Source of the DNA: Candidatus Merdisoma merdipullorum
Lineage (GTDB): Bacteria; Bacillota; Clostridia; Lachnospirales; Lachnospiraceae
Reading direction: 5' to 3'
DNA length: 55,991 nucleotides
Assembly: GCA_018715645.1 (NCBI GenBank)
Contig: DVLE01000060.1
Location: forward strand, 1 to 55,991
The notes under the pieces are model-generated. The model did no database searches and had not been told where the DNA came from. It saw only the letters and a list, made by a program, of their open reading frames with translations. Position 1 is the stretch's first letter. Every line of letters starts with the position of its first letter. The position numbers were made by a program, and so were the translations under genes. This document shows positions 35,772 to 44,932 of this stretch, piece after piece.

Positions 35772-38543
35772 ATGAAACAATATTTTTCACAAAAAATCTG
35801 CGTACTTTCAGCTTTTTTGTCTCTTGCGGCCACAGCCCTTTCGTCGTGGCTTATTATGCGTGTCCTTTATCAGAGAACACCGCAGTATGAGGAATTTGTC
35901 ACGGGCTATACCACATGGACGGCTTACTATAAGCAGGGCGATATGACGCTGGCTTATCTGGTCATCTGCGGCATTCCCGTCTTTTTCCTGGTGTTCGCCG
36001 TACTTTTACGCCTGCTTTCCAGAAAATTTTCCTGGCTTCAGGGAAGTTTTGATCGAAAGACGGAATACAAAGAAAGCTTCCGCATTCATTATAAGAGATT
36101 TGAGACCGTATGTTTTCTGCTCATCTTTTCTGAATTTTTGCTGGCGACTGTCTGCAAGCTTTTGCAGATGGCTTTTCCGGGCGGCGCGGGAGAGTGGATA
36201 GAAGGAATCTTTCCTGTACTGCAGCTTTTGCTGTTGATTCTCATAGGAGTGATTTCGTATCTGTACTGCAGACGAGGGAGAACAGGACTTATGAAGCGGG
36301 CGGTCGAGTGGAGCCAGCTTCTGCTTCCGCTTTGCTTTTTGTGGATCGCAGACTACAGGTATCTGTATCAGGGCGAGGTCGTCACTTTGTATCATTCGCA
36401 GAAAATGTGGATTGCCTGCGGAGTTACCGCCTTCCTCCTGTTATGTTTTAATATAGCATATCTGTACAGGAAAAGAAAAGAAGAAATGCCTGGCATTTTT
36501 CCCGGAAGTTTCCTGGCTTTGGCTGTATTTGCCTCCTATACCCTTCCAAAAGGAACGATCTCAGGAACTCCTCTTGAAATGTTTCATTACGGAGAGCTTT
36601 CGGAACCTTTGCACCAGCTTTTGAATTTTGGGACGCTCCCTTATTTTGATACGCTTCCTATCCATGGAATCTGTGATTATTTTCAGGCGGCCATCTGGTA
36701 TGGATTGTTTGATGGAACCTATGCGACCTTTGAGCCGGCGATGATCATCGGCTGTGTGGTGCTCGCTGTGATTTCGGCTGCAGTCTGCTATTATGCTGTG
36801 GAAAACAAGCTGGCGGCTTTGCTCTGCGTTCTTTTGTTTTCCCTGCTTGGAGATAAATATTATTATGTGCGCTGGGCCTTTGCTTTCCCCTTTGTTCTGA
36901 TTGTATTTTCAAAAAGAGTGCGGAAAGATTTTCCGAAGCTGCTCTGGTGCTGGACCTTTATTTCCATTCTGTCCATTGCCTGGAATTCTTCCATCGGAGG
37001 AGCCTGCGCGCTGGCCTCGCTTCCCATGGTGCTTTGGGAGGGGATTCATGAGAAAGGCTATCGAATCTTTCTGCGTCTGAACGAAAAGGAAGTAAGAAAA
37101 AAGATTCTGCCCTGGTATATTCCGCTTTTGATTCTGGGAATCTGCTTTATCCCCATGTTCATAGAAATTCTGCGCTATATTGTGGAAAACTCTACGGCCA
37201 TGATGGAGACCATTGGGGATATTTTGTTGGAGGAGCTGACAAGCCCCTTTGTGTGGTATGCTACCTTCGGCTTTGTTTTTTCTCTTTTGGCTGTCCTGAT
37301 CCATCTGGCGGGAAAGAAGGGAGAGGAAAAGAAGGTTGGTCTCTATGCCCTGATTTTTCTGATTCTCTTTAATTTGATTATCGCGAGTTATACCTTTGTC
37401 CGCACTCAGTTCGGAGAAAGGGGAATCATTGTCACAACCTTCTGCAATCTGCTGCTGATTCTGATGATCTTTCTTCCTTCTCTCAGAAAAAGACCTTCCT
37501 TCTGTACGGCGGCTCTGACGGTTTTCCTGTTCCTGTGTACGGCCGCGTCAAAGGGATCGAATCTTCTGACGATGCCTGGCAATGTATTCACAGTCGGAGA
37601 GATTCCGGAAACGTACGTCTACGCTCCTGTGGAGGAGACGGGCATCGAGGGACTTGGCGATATTTTTATCACAGAGGAGCAGAAGGAAGAACTGATGAAT
37701 CTCGATGAGCTGGTGAACGGGCTTTGCGCGGATCTGAAGTTTGTGGATATGACAAACCAGATCTCACACTACAATATCCTGGACAAGAAGAATCTTCTTC
37801 CGTTCAGCAGCACCTATAATACAAATAATAAGGGTTTGCAGATAAGAGCAATAGAAGTGTTAAAGGAGATACAGCCGGAGATCGTCGTGGTTTCTCCGGC
37901 CTGGATTCACGATGCGGGATCTCTGAGTACCCGAAATTATTACTTGTATCAGTATCTTGCGGCAAATTATACGCCCTGCAAGTACGAAAACATCATTTTC
38001 CTGACCAACAGCGATGAGGTAAGGGAGCAGTTTGAGCCGGCTTACGACGAGTTTGGGGAGATCATGCATATAGAACGGCTGAACAAGCTGCCTTTCGCCT
38101 GGGGAAATGAGTATCTGGAGGAGCAGGAAACCGAAGACCTGACGGTAGACTACAGTCTTGTGGACACCAATGCAGAAAAGCTGGGAGACGGTCAGTACCT
38201 TCTGACGGCGGAAGAAAATTATTTTCTGTATTCCTTCGGAGAAAAGCAGTCGGGAATGGAGATTCCCTTCCTGCGGATAACCATAGAGGATCAGAGCGGT
38301 TCCGGAGAAGAACTTAGCTTTGAAGGAGTCGTCTATTTCATGGATGAGGGAGAGGGCGTACAGGAAGGACACAGGTTCATCTTTGAGGGCGGAGAAGGAA
38401 GCTATCTGATTCCGCTGACGACAAGTCCGTACTGGAGCTATTCGGAGGAGATTCAAAGTATGATGATCGATCTGATCAGCGGCAGCCTGGCCGGAAGACA
38501 GATCTCCATGGAGCTTGAGTTTGAGACGCTGAAAATGGAATGA
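35772..38543 (+). CDS. Large membrane protein, GT-C-like with outside C-terminal domain
   Basis: Predicted 923 residues. The first two thirds contain about fourteen membrane segments. A central outside loop carries HYGELSEPLHQLLNFGTLPY and DTLPIHGICDYFQAA, a motif type seen in bacterial multi-spanning glycosyltransferases. The last 300 residues form a soluble, probably extracellular, beta-rich domain (GQYLLTAEENYFLYSFG, SFEGVVYFMDEGEG). No family name could be assigned with certainty. The stop overlaps the next start by four bases when the upstream ATG is counted. It likely adds or modifies a sugar in the same pathway. Confidence 0.6.
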   Translation: MKQYFSQKICVLSAFLSLAATALSSWLIMRVLYQRTPQYEEFVTGYTTWTAYYKQGDMTLAYLVICGIPVFFLVFAVLLRLLSRKFSWLQGSFDRKTEYKESFRIHYKRFETVCFLLIFSEFLLATVCKLLQMAFPGGAGEWIEGIFPVLQLLLLILIGVISYLYCRRGRTGLMKRAVEWSQLLLPLCFLWIADYRYLYQGEVVTLYHSQKMWIACGVTAFLLLCFNIAYLYRKRKEEMPGIFPGSFLALAVFASYTLPKGTISGTPLEMFHYGELSEPLHQLLNFGTLPYFDTLPIHGICDYFQAAIWYGLFDGTYATFEPAMIIGCVVLAVISAAVCYYAVENKLAALLCVLLFSLLGDKYYYVRWAFAFPFVLIVFSKRVRKDFPKLLWCWTFISILSIAWNSSIGGACALASLPMVLWEGIHEKGYRIFLRLNEKEVRKKILPWYIPLLILGICFIPMFIEILRYIVENSTAMMETIGDILLEELTSPFVWYATFGFVFSLLAVLIHLAGKKGEEKKVGLYALIFLILFNLIIASYTFVRTQFGERGIIVTTFCNLLLILMIFLPSLRKRPSFCTAALTVFLFLCTAASKGSNLLTMPGNVFTVGEIPETYVYAPVEETGIEGLGDIFITEEQKEELMNLDELVNGLCADLKFVDMTNQISHYNILDKKNLLPFSSTYNTNNKGLQIRAIEVLKEIQPEIVVVSPAWIHDAGSLSTRNYYLYQYLAANYTPCKYENIIFLTNSDEVREQFEPAYDEFGEIMHIERLNKLPFAWGNEYLEEQETEDLTVDYSLVDTNAEKLGDGQYLLTAEENYFLYSFGEKQSGMEIPFLRITIEDQSGSGEELSFEGVVYFMDEGEGVQEGHRFIFEGGEGSYLIPLTTSPYWSYSEEIQSMMIDLISGSLAGRQISMELEFETLKME

Positions 38544-38563
38544 AAAGATGGAAGGAGGAAGGC

Positions 38564-39364
38564 ATGATGAATGGAAAGGATAGAATCCTGCTGTTTATAC
38601 CGGCTTATAACTGCGAAAAGCAGATCGTGAGAGTGCTTGGTCAGTTAGATGAAAAAATGATGAGGTTTATCTCGGAAGTGATTGTGGTAAATAACCGGAG
38701 TACCGACGGTACGGAGGCGGCGGTGATGGATTTCATGGAAAAGCATCCGAAGATGCCTGTCACCCTGCTTCGGAATAAGGAAAACTACGGACTTGGAGGT
38801 TCTCACAAGGTAGCTTTCCGCTATGCGGTGGAACAGGGATTCGATTATGTGATTGTTCTTCATGGCGATGATCAGGGAAATATCCATGATATGTATAAGG
38901 TGCTGAAAAAAGGAATCCACAGGAGGTATGACTGCGTCCTGGGCGGGCGCTTTATGCGGGGCTCAAAATTAAAGGGCTATTCCTGGTTCCGCACCTTTGG
39001 AAACATCGTGTATGATTTTCTGTTTTCCGCCGTGGTGCGCGACAGAATTTTTGATCTCGGTTCGGGCCTGAATCTTTATTCGGTAGAGATGCTGAAGGAT
39101 CCTTTTTATCTGAAGTTTCCGGATAATCTGACCTTTAACTACTGCATGATTCTGGCGTCCCATTACTATAAGCACCATATCCGCTTCTTTCCAATCTCCT
39201 GGAGAGAGGAGGATCAGGTATCCAATGTCAAGATGGCAAGCCAGGCCATCTCTGTACTGAAGATGCTGGGCGCCTATGCCTGGAATCATGAGTTTATCCG
39301 CAGCGAGCTGCGGGAACAGATAAGAGAGGAGTACTCTGCGGATATTATAAAAGAGAACAAATGA
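38564..39364 (+). CDS. GT2 family glycosyltransferase (DPM1-like)
   Basis: Predicted 266 residues. The GT-A fold motifs are LLFIPAYNCEKQIVRVLGQL at the start, NNRSTDGTEAAV, and the metal-binding acidic run VLHGDDQGNIHD. It resembles polyprenyl-phosphate sugar synthases in length and shape but lacks C-terminal membrane segments. It would move a sugar from a nucleotide donor to undecaprenyl phosphate, making donors for the GT-C proteins of the operon (inference). The start at 38564 is chosen because AAGGAGGAAGGC precedes it; an ATG at 38540 overlaps the previous stop. Confidence 0.82.
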   Translation: MMNGKDRILLFIPAYNCEKQIVRVLGQLDEKMMRFISEVIVVNNRSTDGTEAAVMDFMEKHPKMPVTLLRNKENYGLGGSHKVAFRYAVEQGFDYVIVLHGDDQGNIHDMYKVLKKGIHRRYDCVLGGRFMRGSKLKGYSWFRTFGNIVYDFLFSAVVRDRIFDLGSGLNLYSVEMLKDPFYLKFPDNLTFNYCMILASHYYKHHIRFFPISWREEDQVSNVKMASQAISVLKMLGAYAWNHEFIRSELREQIREEYSADIIKENK

Positions 39365-39374
39365 GGAAAATAAA

Positions 39375-40154
39375 ATGAAGCTGTTCTTTCTCATACCGCT
39401 TTTTCTGGCAGGTTTTTTCGTGGTACACCTGCTGAAAATGCTGAGATTTTATCTGGTGCTTTTGGAACAAAAGCTTTCTGTAAAAAAATTTGTATTTCTT
39501 TATGTCAGAACGACATTTGTAAATCTGCTAATACCCTTCAAATTAGGAGAGGTTTACAGGGCATTCTGCGTCATAAGGCTGACAGGCTGCGCGGAGGTAG
39601 GTATCTTGAGCGTTATTCTGGATCGGTTTTTCGATACCTTTATTCTGCTCCTTTTTCTGCTTCCTTATGATCTGCTTACTCTTGGAAAGGTTACCTGGCT
39701 CACAGGCTGTATGCTGGTGTTTCTCCTGGCGATTATGCTGGTATACCGGATGTTTGAGCCGACTTACCTCTACCTGAACCGATACATGATCAAGAAATCA
39801 AAGAGCAGGAAGGGCATAAAAATGCTCTCTTTCATGGAAATAATCCGGGAGTGGTATGATTATACGAAGGAACTGATAACCGGACGGCAGTATCTGATCG
39901 TACTCTGTTCCGCCCTTGGCTGGCTTGCGGAGTATGGTCTGCTTTGGCTCATTGCCGGTTATTATAACCAGCGTTTTGACCTTTCTGCTTTTTCGGCTTA
40001 CATACAGTCTATTTTTATAAGTCAGAGGAATCAGATACTTGTTTCCTACAGCCTTATCAGTATGGTGATTTTATTCCTGCTCATGGTTGTATTTGGCGTC
40101 GTAGAATTGTTGGGGAGAAGAAGAAATGAAAAAAAAGGTACTTGTTCTGTATGA
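39375..40154 (+). CDS. LPG-synthase transmembrane (UPF0104-like) flippase domain protein
   Basis: Predicted 259 residues with about seven membrane segments. It has the family's key spots VNLLIPFKLGEVYRAFCVIR and SVILDRFFDTFILLLFLLP. Proteins of this type include the flippase half of MprF and many uncharacterised transporters of polyprenyl- or lipid-linked groups. It lacks the cytosolic synthase domain, so it is the membrane domain alone. In this operon it could flip a lipid-linked sugar made by the GT2 enzyme. It starts 10 bases after that gene and its end overlaps the next gene by 29 bases. Confidence 0.75.
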   Translation: MKLFFLIPLFLAGFFVVHLLKMLRFYLVLLEQKLSVKKFVFLYVRTTFVNLLIPFKLGEVYRAFCVIRLTGCAEVGILSVILDRFFDTFILLLFLLPYDLLTLGKVTWLTGCMLVFLLAIMLVYRMFEPTYLYLNRYMIKKSKSRKGIKMLSFMEIIREWYDYTKELITGRQYLIVLCSALGWLAEYGLLWLIAGYYNQRFDLSAFSAYIQSIFISQRNQILVSYSLISMVILFLLMVVFGVVELLGRRRNEKKGTCSV

Positions 40155-41577
40155 TGACCGGATTCGGCCAAATGAGAAGATCGCTCAGATCTCAGGAGAC
40201 AAAAGCTATGGGAGCATTATTTTCAAACAGAAAACGATTCAGAAGCGTATAGAGGAGATCGTCCTCGAAAGACCTTATGTGCTTGGCTTTTATCCGTTTT
40301 CTGATGAAAATCAGGCGGAAAATTCCATTCAGACTGCCGCCGCAGCCGAGTTTGGCACCTCCGTTTTTTATCTCTATTCCAGCTATGGGATCGGAGACAG
40401 GGAGGATTTTGAGATTCTTCTGGATAAGACACAGTTTCTGAACCAGGCTGTAAGGGTGACGCAGAAAAAGAAGACGGCTGTCCTCATGTTTCCAAGCACA
40501 GACGAGTTTCTGAAATGGGTTAGAAAGGGAAGCAATCCCAACGGAAGCGAGGATATGGAGGAACTCTCCGGTGAAATGTTCGTAGATCTGAGTTCTTTCG
40601 ATGAGTTTATCCGGTATATGACCAGCGGCTTCGACGCAAGATTTTTCAACTCTTTGGAGGGAGACGAGTATACGGTTACAAAACGCTCCTCCAACAAAGA
40701 GAAGATTAAGAACGAATATAATTTTTATTATTTTCTTCCAAAGGAAATGCAGCACTGGTTTGTGCAGCCTTATGCCTACACGGAAACGGAAGATGCGGCT
40801 TCTTATACGATGGAACGGATGCATATGACGGATCTTGCGATCCAGTATGTGCATGGGGCGATCTCTCTGGAGGATTTCGACCAGATTCTTCAGCAGTTGT
40901 TTTATTTCCTGAAAAACAGACATACAAAGAGGATCACGGAGGAGGAGTACCGGAAGCAGTCGGAGAAGGTCTACCTTACGAAGGTGATGGAGCGGTTTGC
41001 GGATCTGAAAAAGAGTCCTTATTATGAAAAAATGAACGCCATGATTCAGGCCGGCACGGATTTTGCAAATATGGACGCCGTCTACGAACGCTACCGGGAG
41101 CTTTACATGGAGGTTCACAGGAAATACAGATTTGAGCCTTTGTCCACCGTGAGCCATGGAGATCTCTGTTTTTCCAATCTTCTATATCAAAGGCACGCGA
41201 ATATACTGAGAATGATCGATCCAAAAGGAGCGAAGGAGGAAGCGGACATCTGGATAGATCCCTGGTACGATCTGGCAAAGCTTTCTCATTCTGTCTGCGG
41301 AAGATATGATTTCTTCAACAGCGGTCTCTATCAGATTCGTGTGGGAAGGGATATGAAACTGGAGCTTCACATAGGCTTCCGGAATCAGGCGTACATAGAT
41401 TTGTTCCGAAAATATCTTGAGGAAAATCAGTTCTCTTACCTGGTTGTCCGGCTTTACGAGGCCTCCCTGTTTTTATCCATGCTTCCGCTTCATCTGGATA
41501 ACCCGCAGAAAGTTTTTGGCTTTTTATTAAATGGAATGGAAATACTGAAGGAGGTAGGGGAATGTTTGAAGGAATGA
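40126..41577 (+). CDS. APH-fold kinase with N-terminal nucleotidyltransferase-like domain
   Basis: Predicted 483 residues in two parts. The first 150 have an alternating strand-helix pattern (ADNA-free Rossmann-like; KKVLVLYDDRIRPNEKIAQI, EFGTSVFYLYSSYGIG) reminiscent of nucleotidyltransferases, though key residues are not certain. The second part is an aminoglycoside/choline kinase-like domain: TKRSSNKEKIKNEYNFYYFL holds the likely ATP lysine, SHGDLCFSNLLY near residue 344 is the catalytic HGDxxxxN loop, and MIDPKG is the magnesium motif. It should phosphorylate a small alcohol or sugar. It overlaps both neighbours and is followed by a phosphatase and nucleotidyltransferase, so it likely belongs to an activated-headgroup pathway. 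Confidence 0.65.
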   Translation: MKKKVLVLYDDRIRPNEKIAQISGDKSYGSIIFKQKTIQKRIEEIVLERPYVLGFYPFSDENQAENSIQTAAAAEFGTSVFYLYSSYGIGDREDFEILLDKTQFLNQAVRVTQKKKTAVLMFPSTDEFLKWVRKGSNPNGSEDMEELSGEMFVDLSSFDEFIRYMTSGFDARFFNSLEGDEYTVTKRSSNKEKIKNEYNFYYFLPKEMQHWFVQPYAYTETEDAASYTMERMHMTDLAIQYVHGAISLEDFDQILQQLFYFLKNRHTKRITEEEYRKQSEKVYLTKVMERFADLKKSPYYEKMNAMIQAGTDFANMDAVYERYRELYMEVHRKYRFEPLSTVSHGDLCFSNLLYQRHANILRMIDPKGAKEEADIWIDPWYDLAKLSHSVCGRYDFFNSGLYQIRVGRDMKLELHIGFRNQAYIDLFRKYLEENQFSYLVVRLYEASLFLSMLPLHLDNPQKVFGFLLNGMEILKEVGECLKE

Positions 41578-41969
41578 CGTTTGTGATGGACATTGACGGA
41601 ACGATCTGCCCGATCAAGAGAAAGGATCAGGAATATGCAGATCTGGTGCCTTATCCCGATATTGTCGCGAAGATTCGGGAATATAAGGAAGGAGGCGCGA
41701 AAATTGTCCTCTACACCTCCAGGAATATGAACAGCTATCACGGAAATATCGGTCTGATCAATGCGAATACCGCAAAAATACTGCTGAACTGGCTGGAAAA
41801 ATGGGATATTCCCTATGATGAAATTATCTATGGGAAGCCCTGGCCCGGACACAGAGGTTTTTATGTGGACGATCGCTGCGTCCGCCCCGACGAGTTTTTG
41901 AAATATTCGGAGGAGGAGCTGAACGCGATCTGCAAAAACAGTCAGCCGAAGGAGGAGGTTCTGTCATGA
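41562..41969 (+). CDS. HAD phosphatase, EcbF/BcbF capsule-biosynthesis type
   Basis: Predicted 135 residues. HAD motifs: the nucleophile loop VMDIDGTICP (Asp at about residue 10), LYTSRNMNSYHGNIGLINAN with the motif II Ser/Thr, a lysine in GKPWPGHRGF, and the acidic pair YVDDRCVRPDEFL. The small size and the GKPWPG...YVDDR layout match the EcbF/BcbF group found in capsule loci. It should remove phosphate from a small sugar-phosphate or glycerate-like intermediate. It overlaps the kinase gene by 16 bases and the next gene by four. Confidence 0.85.
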   Translation: MFEGMTFVMDIDGTICPIKRKDQEYADLVPYPDIVAKIREYKEGGAKIVLYTSRNMNSYHGNIGLINANTAKILLNWLEKWDIPYDEIIYGKPWPGHRGFYVDDRCVRPDEFLKYSEEELNAICKNSQPKEEVLS

Positions 41970-42691
41970 TTGTTATGATCACAATGGCCGGGATTGGCTC
42001 GCGCTTCCGCAAGGCAGGCTACCAGGTTCCCAAATATCAGATTGTCGTTCATGGAAAGAGTCTGTTTGAGTGGTCTATGGAAAGTCTGGACGCTTTTCGG
42101 AGAACGGAAGACAGCTACCTTTTCGTGGTGAGAAGGGAAGATAAGAGCGCGGACTTTATAAAGGAAAAGTGTGAAGAACTGGGAATCCATAAGGCTCAGG
42201 TAATCGAGATTGATGAAATGACCGACGGGCAAGCCACTACGGCTATGCTGGGAGCGCAGTATTGGGATCAGGCTCAGGAGCTTATGATCTACAATATTGA
42301 TACCTATGTGGAAAGCGGGCAGATGAGGCCGGAGCAGATATGCGGAGACGGCTTTATTCCCTGTTTTCACGGAGAGGGAGACCACTGGAGCTTTGTGCGC
42401 CTTGGTTCTGACGGCAGGGCTTTGGAGGTTCGGGAGAAGGTGAGAATCTCAGATAACTGCACGCTGGGCGCTTATTATTTTAAGTCCTGCGGCCTCTATG
42501 AGGAGCTTTACCGGGAATATTACGGAAAGGGTTCTCATATGGAAAAGGGCGAAAAGTACATCGCTCCACTTTACAATTATCTGATCGAGAAGGGAAAAGA
42601 AGTACGTATTTCCCTGGTGGAGAAAGACAGAGTACACGTTCTGGGAACCCCGGAAGAACTGGAATATTTTAAGGAGAATTACAGAAGATGA
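41966..42691 (+). CDS. Sugar-phosphate nucleotidyltransferase-like protein
   Basis: Predicted 241 residues. The start MIVMITMAGIGSRFRKAGYQ, then PKYQIVVHGKSLFEWSM, is a variant of the nucleotide-binding loop GxGxRF...PK of NTP transferases. YNIDTYV takes the place of the metal-binding acidic loop. The product is probably a CDP- or UDP-activated group, with substrate unknown. It has an excellent GGAGGAGG ribosome site. It overlaps the phosphatase before it and the membrane protein after it by four bases each, so the kinase, phosphatase and transferase are tightly coupled. Confidence 0.75.
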   Translation: MIVMITMAGIGSRFRKAGYQVPKYQIVVHGKSLFEWSMESLDAFRRTEDSYLFVVRREDKSADFIKEKCEELGIHKAQVIEIDEMTDGQATTAMLGAQYWDQAQELMIYNIDTYVESGQMRPEQICGDGFIPCFHGEGDHWSFVRLGSDGRALEVREKVRISDNCTLGAYYFKSCGLYEELYREYYGKGSHMEKGEKYIAPLYNYLIEKGKEVRISLVEKDRVHVLGTPEELEYFKENYRR

Positions 42692-44232
42692 ATCGAAAAC
42701 TTTGGCTGGTTGTCGCAGCTTTGCACTGGATCTTAAGCTTTTTTACAGATACCCTGATCTTTACCTGTGAGATTCCATGGGTATATGCGGTATGGAAGGC
42801 TATTTTCCTTTTCTTTGTCATCGTATTTTATCAGGTTGTGGGTTATGTGGTTCATGAATACCGGGCGGGGAATCCGGCTGTCCGGAAGGTCTGCAGGCTG
42901 ACGGGAGTCTATTTCCTCATCATGATGATTTTCCTGCTTCTTACCTGGCCCGGAATCTGGAGAATCGATGAATTTAGTATCCTGCGTACCGCGAAGGAGC
43001 TTCATATCCATTATTGGCAGGGGTATCTTACCTCCGTTTATTACATCCTTTGCCTGATGATGATTCCGGCTCCCGTATCAGTAGTCATCTTTATGTGCGT
43101 GATCAATTCCTTTGTAGCGGGATATTTGATCTATAAGCTGTGGATGTATACGGGAAAGAGAAAAGCGGCTTATTTACTCTATATCCCCTTTTTATTTTTC
43201 CCGGTCATAGATTCCAATCTCTATCCGATGCGGATGAGCATCTATGCCTTTCTGGAGCTTCTTCTTCTGGCAAAGATCTGTTTCTGGTTTTATGAGAAAC
43301 GTACGCCCGGAAAAAAAGAGATTTTTGGAATGCTTCTGCTGGCTGCCGTCGTAACCTGCTGGCGGAGTGAGTCCATTTATTATATCGTTCTGTTTCCTGT
43401 GCTGCTGGCTGTGTTTTTCTGGAAAAGAATCAGCAAAAAGCAGCTTGTAAAGGTGATTGTTTCGTTCCTTGCCCTTTCTATCGTCGCCGTAGGGATCCAG
43501 AAGGTAGGAGAGGGAGAAGGAGACGGGTATGAGATCACGGCGATTATCCGGCCGCTGACTCCGCTGGTGGTGGAGGCCGCCTATGCGGAAGAAACGGATC
43601 TGATCGCGGCTATCGATAAGGTCATCAACTGTGCCTGGATCTTCGAGGGAGCTTCCAAAGGGGAGAACGGCCTCGGCATCTTCTGGGGCTATATTGGAAA
43701 CGGACTCATCAAGGACGGCCAGTATACGGACGAGGAATATCGGGATATGCTCAAAGCCTACTATACCCTGATTCTGCGTCATCCCAAGATCTTTTTGCTG
43801 GAACGCTGGCAGAATTATTTAGGAACTACGGGATTATTGGGAAGAATTACAGAGAACGAGCCGCCCTCACCCGTCATCAACGATACGGTCAGAAAGGTGG
43901 TCTATTCGATTCTGGAGTTCCGATCCCTGGATGATTATTATACACAGGGAACGCTGGCAAAGGTCGTGTATAATTCCATTCCGCCTTCGATCATCCTATT
44001 TTTAGGAGTGGTGATCTGTCTTTGGAAAAAGAAGCTTATCTATACGGGAAGTATTCTGATGGTATTTTTGAAAGTACCGCTGGTATTTCTGACGGCGCCG
44101 GGCGGATTGTTTATGTACTACTATTCGCCGTATTTGTGCGGCTGGGTTCTGCTGTTCTTTGCAGGAATCCTGTTTTTGACTTGGAAGGGAAAAAAATCGG
44201 ATGAAACGAATTATATTGATGGTACTTTATAG
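42688..44232 (+). CDS. DUF6020-like polytopic glycosyltransferase
   Basis: Predicted 514 residues with about twelve membrane segments. The first outside loop has LTWPGIWRIDEFSILRTAKE and HYWQGYLTSVYYILCLMMIP, a pattern of the DUF6020 group, which looks like a GT-C fold with an acidic residue in the catalytic position. Later, FLLERWQNYLGTTGLLG lies outside the membrane. It would be a third lipid-linked-sugar-using enzyme of the operon. Its end overlaps the acyltransferase start by 32 bases. Confidence 0.65.
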   Translation: MNRKLWLVVAALHWILSFFTDTLIFTCEIPWVYAVWKAIFLFFVIVFYQVVGYVVHEYRAGNPAVRKVCRLTGVYFLIMMIFLLLTWPGIWRIDEFSILRTAKELHIHYWQGYLTSVYYILCLMMIPAPVSVVIFMCVINSFVAGYLIYKLWMYTGKRKAAYLLYIPFLFFPVIDSNLYPMRMSIYAFLELLLLAKICFWFYEKRTPGKKEIFGMLLLAAVVTCWRSESIYYIVLFPVLLAVFFWKRISKKQLVKVIVSFLALSIVAVGIQKVGEGEGDGYEITAIIRPLTPLVVEAAYAEETDLIAAIDKVINCAWIFEGASKGENGLGIFWGYIGNGLIKDGQYTDEEYRDMLKAYYTLILRHPKIFLLERWQNYLGTTGLLGRITENEPPSPVINDTVRKVVYSILEFRSLDDYYTQGTLAKVVYNSIPPSIILFLGVVICLWKKKLIYTGSILMVFLKVPLVFLTAPGGLFMYYYSPYLCGWVLLFFAGILFLTWKGKKSDETNYIDGTL

Positions 44233-44932
44233 CCTGCCCTTCGTACCCTGGTGGTGGTATCAGCTCTGCCATGCTGCGAAGCATACGGACGAGATTCCGG
44301 AGGACAAAAAATACGCCCTTCTTAAGAAGGTGACGGTTCATGCCAATAAAGGCGGCCGGGTAAAGATAGAAGTACACGGGAAAGAAAATATTCCCAGAGA
44401 AGAAAGTTTTGTCTTCTTTCCAAATCATCAGGGACTCTTTGACGTGCTTTCTATCATAGAGGCCAGCGATCGTCCCTTTTCCGTCGTAGCAAAGGTGGAA
44501 GTAAAAAATATCTTTTTCCTGAAGCAGATTTTTACGATCATGAAAGCAAAATTCATGGATCGGGACGACGTGCGCCAGTCCTTAAAAATCATTCAGGAGG
44601 TAACGGAAGAAGTAAAGTCCGGCAGAAATTTTCTTATCTTTCCGGAGGGAACCCGGTCAAAGAACGGAAACCATCCGGGTGAGTTTAAGGGAGGCAGCTT
44701 TAAGTGCGCGATGAAAGCCCGCTGTCCCATCGTGCCGGTCGCTATGCTGAATGCTTACCAGGCCTTCGATACGAACAGCATTCGTCCTGTGACGGTCCAG
44801 GTTCATTTTCTGAAACCTCTTTTTTACGAGGAATATAAAGATATGAAATCCACGGAAATAGCCAAAATCGTCAGGGAACGGATCGTAGAGACCATTGAGA
44901 AAGCGGAAGGGGAACAGGCACAGAGAGCATGA
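44201..44932 (+). CDS. PlsC-type lysophospholipid acyltransferase
   Basis: Predicted 243 residues. The catalytic HX4D motif is NHQGLFD at 75-81 and the phosphate-binding motif is FPEGTRSKNG at about 147-156, with MKARCPIVPVAML as block IV. An N-terminal hydrophobic stretch (ILMVLYSLPFVPWWWY) anchors it in the membrane. It may make phosphatidic acid, or acylate the lipid part of the operon's product (inference from position). It lies in the operon by overlap on both sides. Confidence 0.88.
   Translation: MKRIILMVLYSLPFVPWWWYQLCHAAKHTDEIPEDKKYALLKKVTVHANKGGRVKIEVHGKENIPREESFVFFPNHQGLFDVLSIIEASDRPFSVVAKVEVKNIFFLKQIFTIMKAKFMDRDDVRQSLKIIQEVTEEVKSGRNFLIFPEGTRSKNGNHPGEFKGGSFKCAMKARCPIVPVAMLNAYQAFDTNSIRPVTVQVHFLKPLFYEEYKDMKSTEIAKIVRERIVETIEKAEGEQAQRA

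Noticed and set aside
40192-41157. Minus-strand frame of 321 codons opposite the APH-kinase gene
   Set aside because: It lies wholly inside a plausible kinase gene with catalytic motifs and an overlapping operon context, so it is a shadow.
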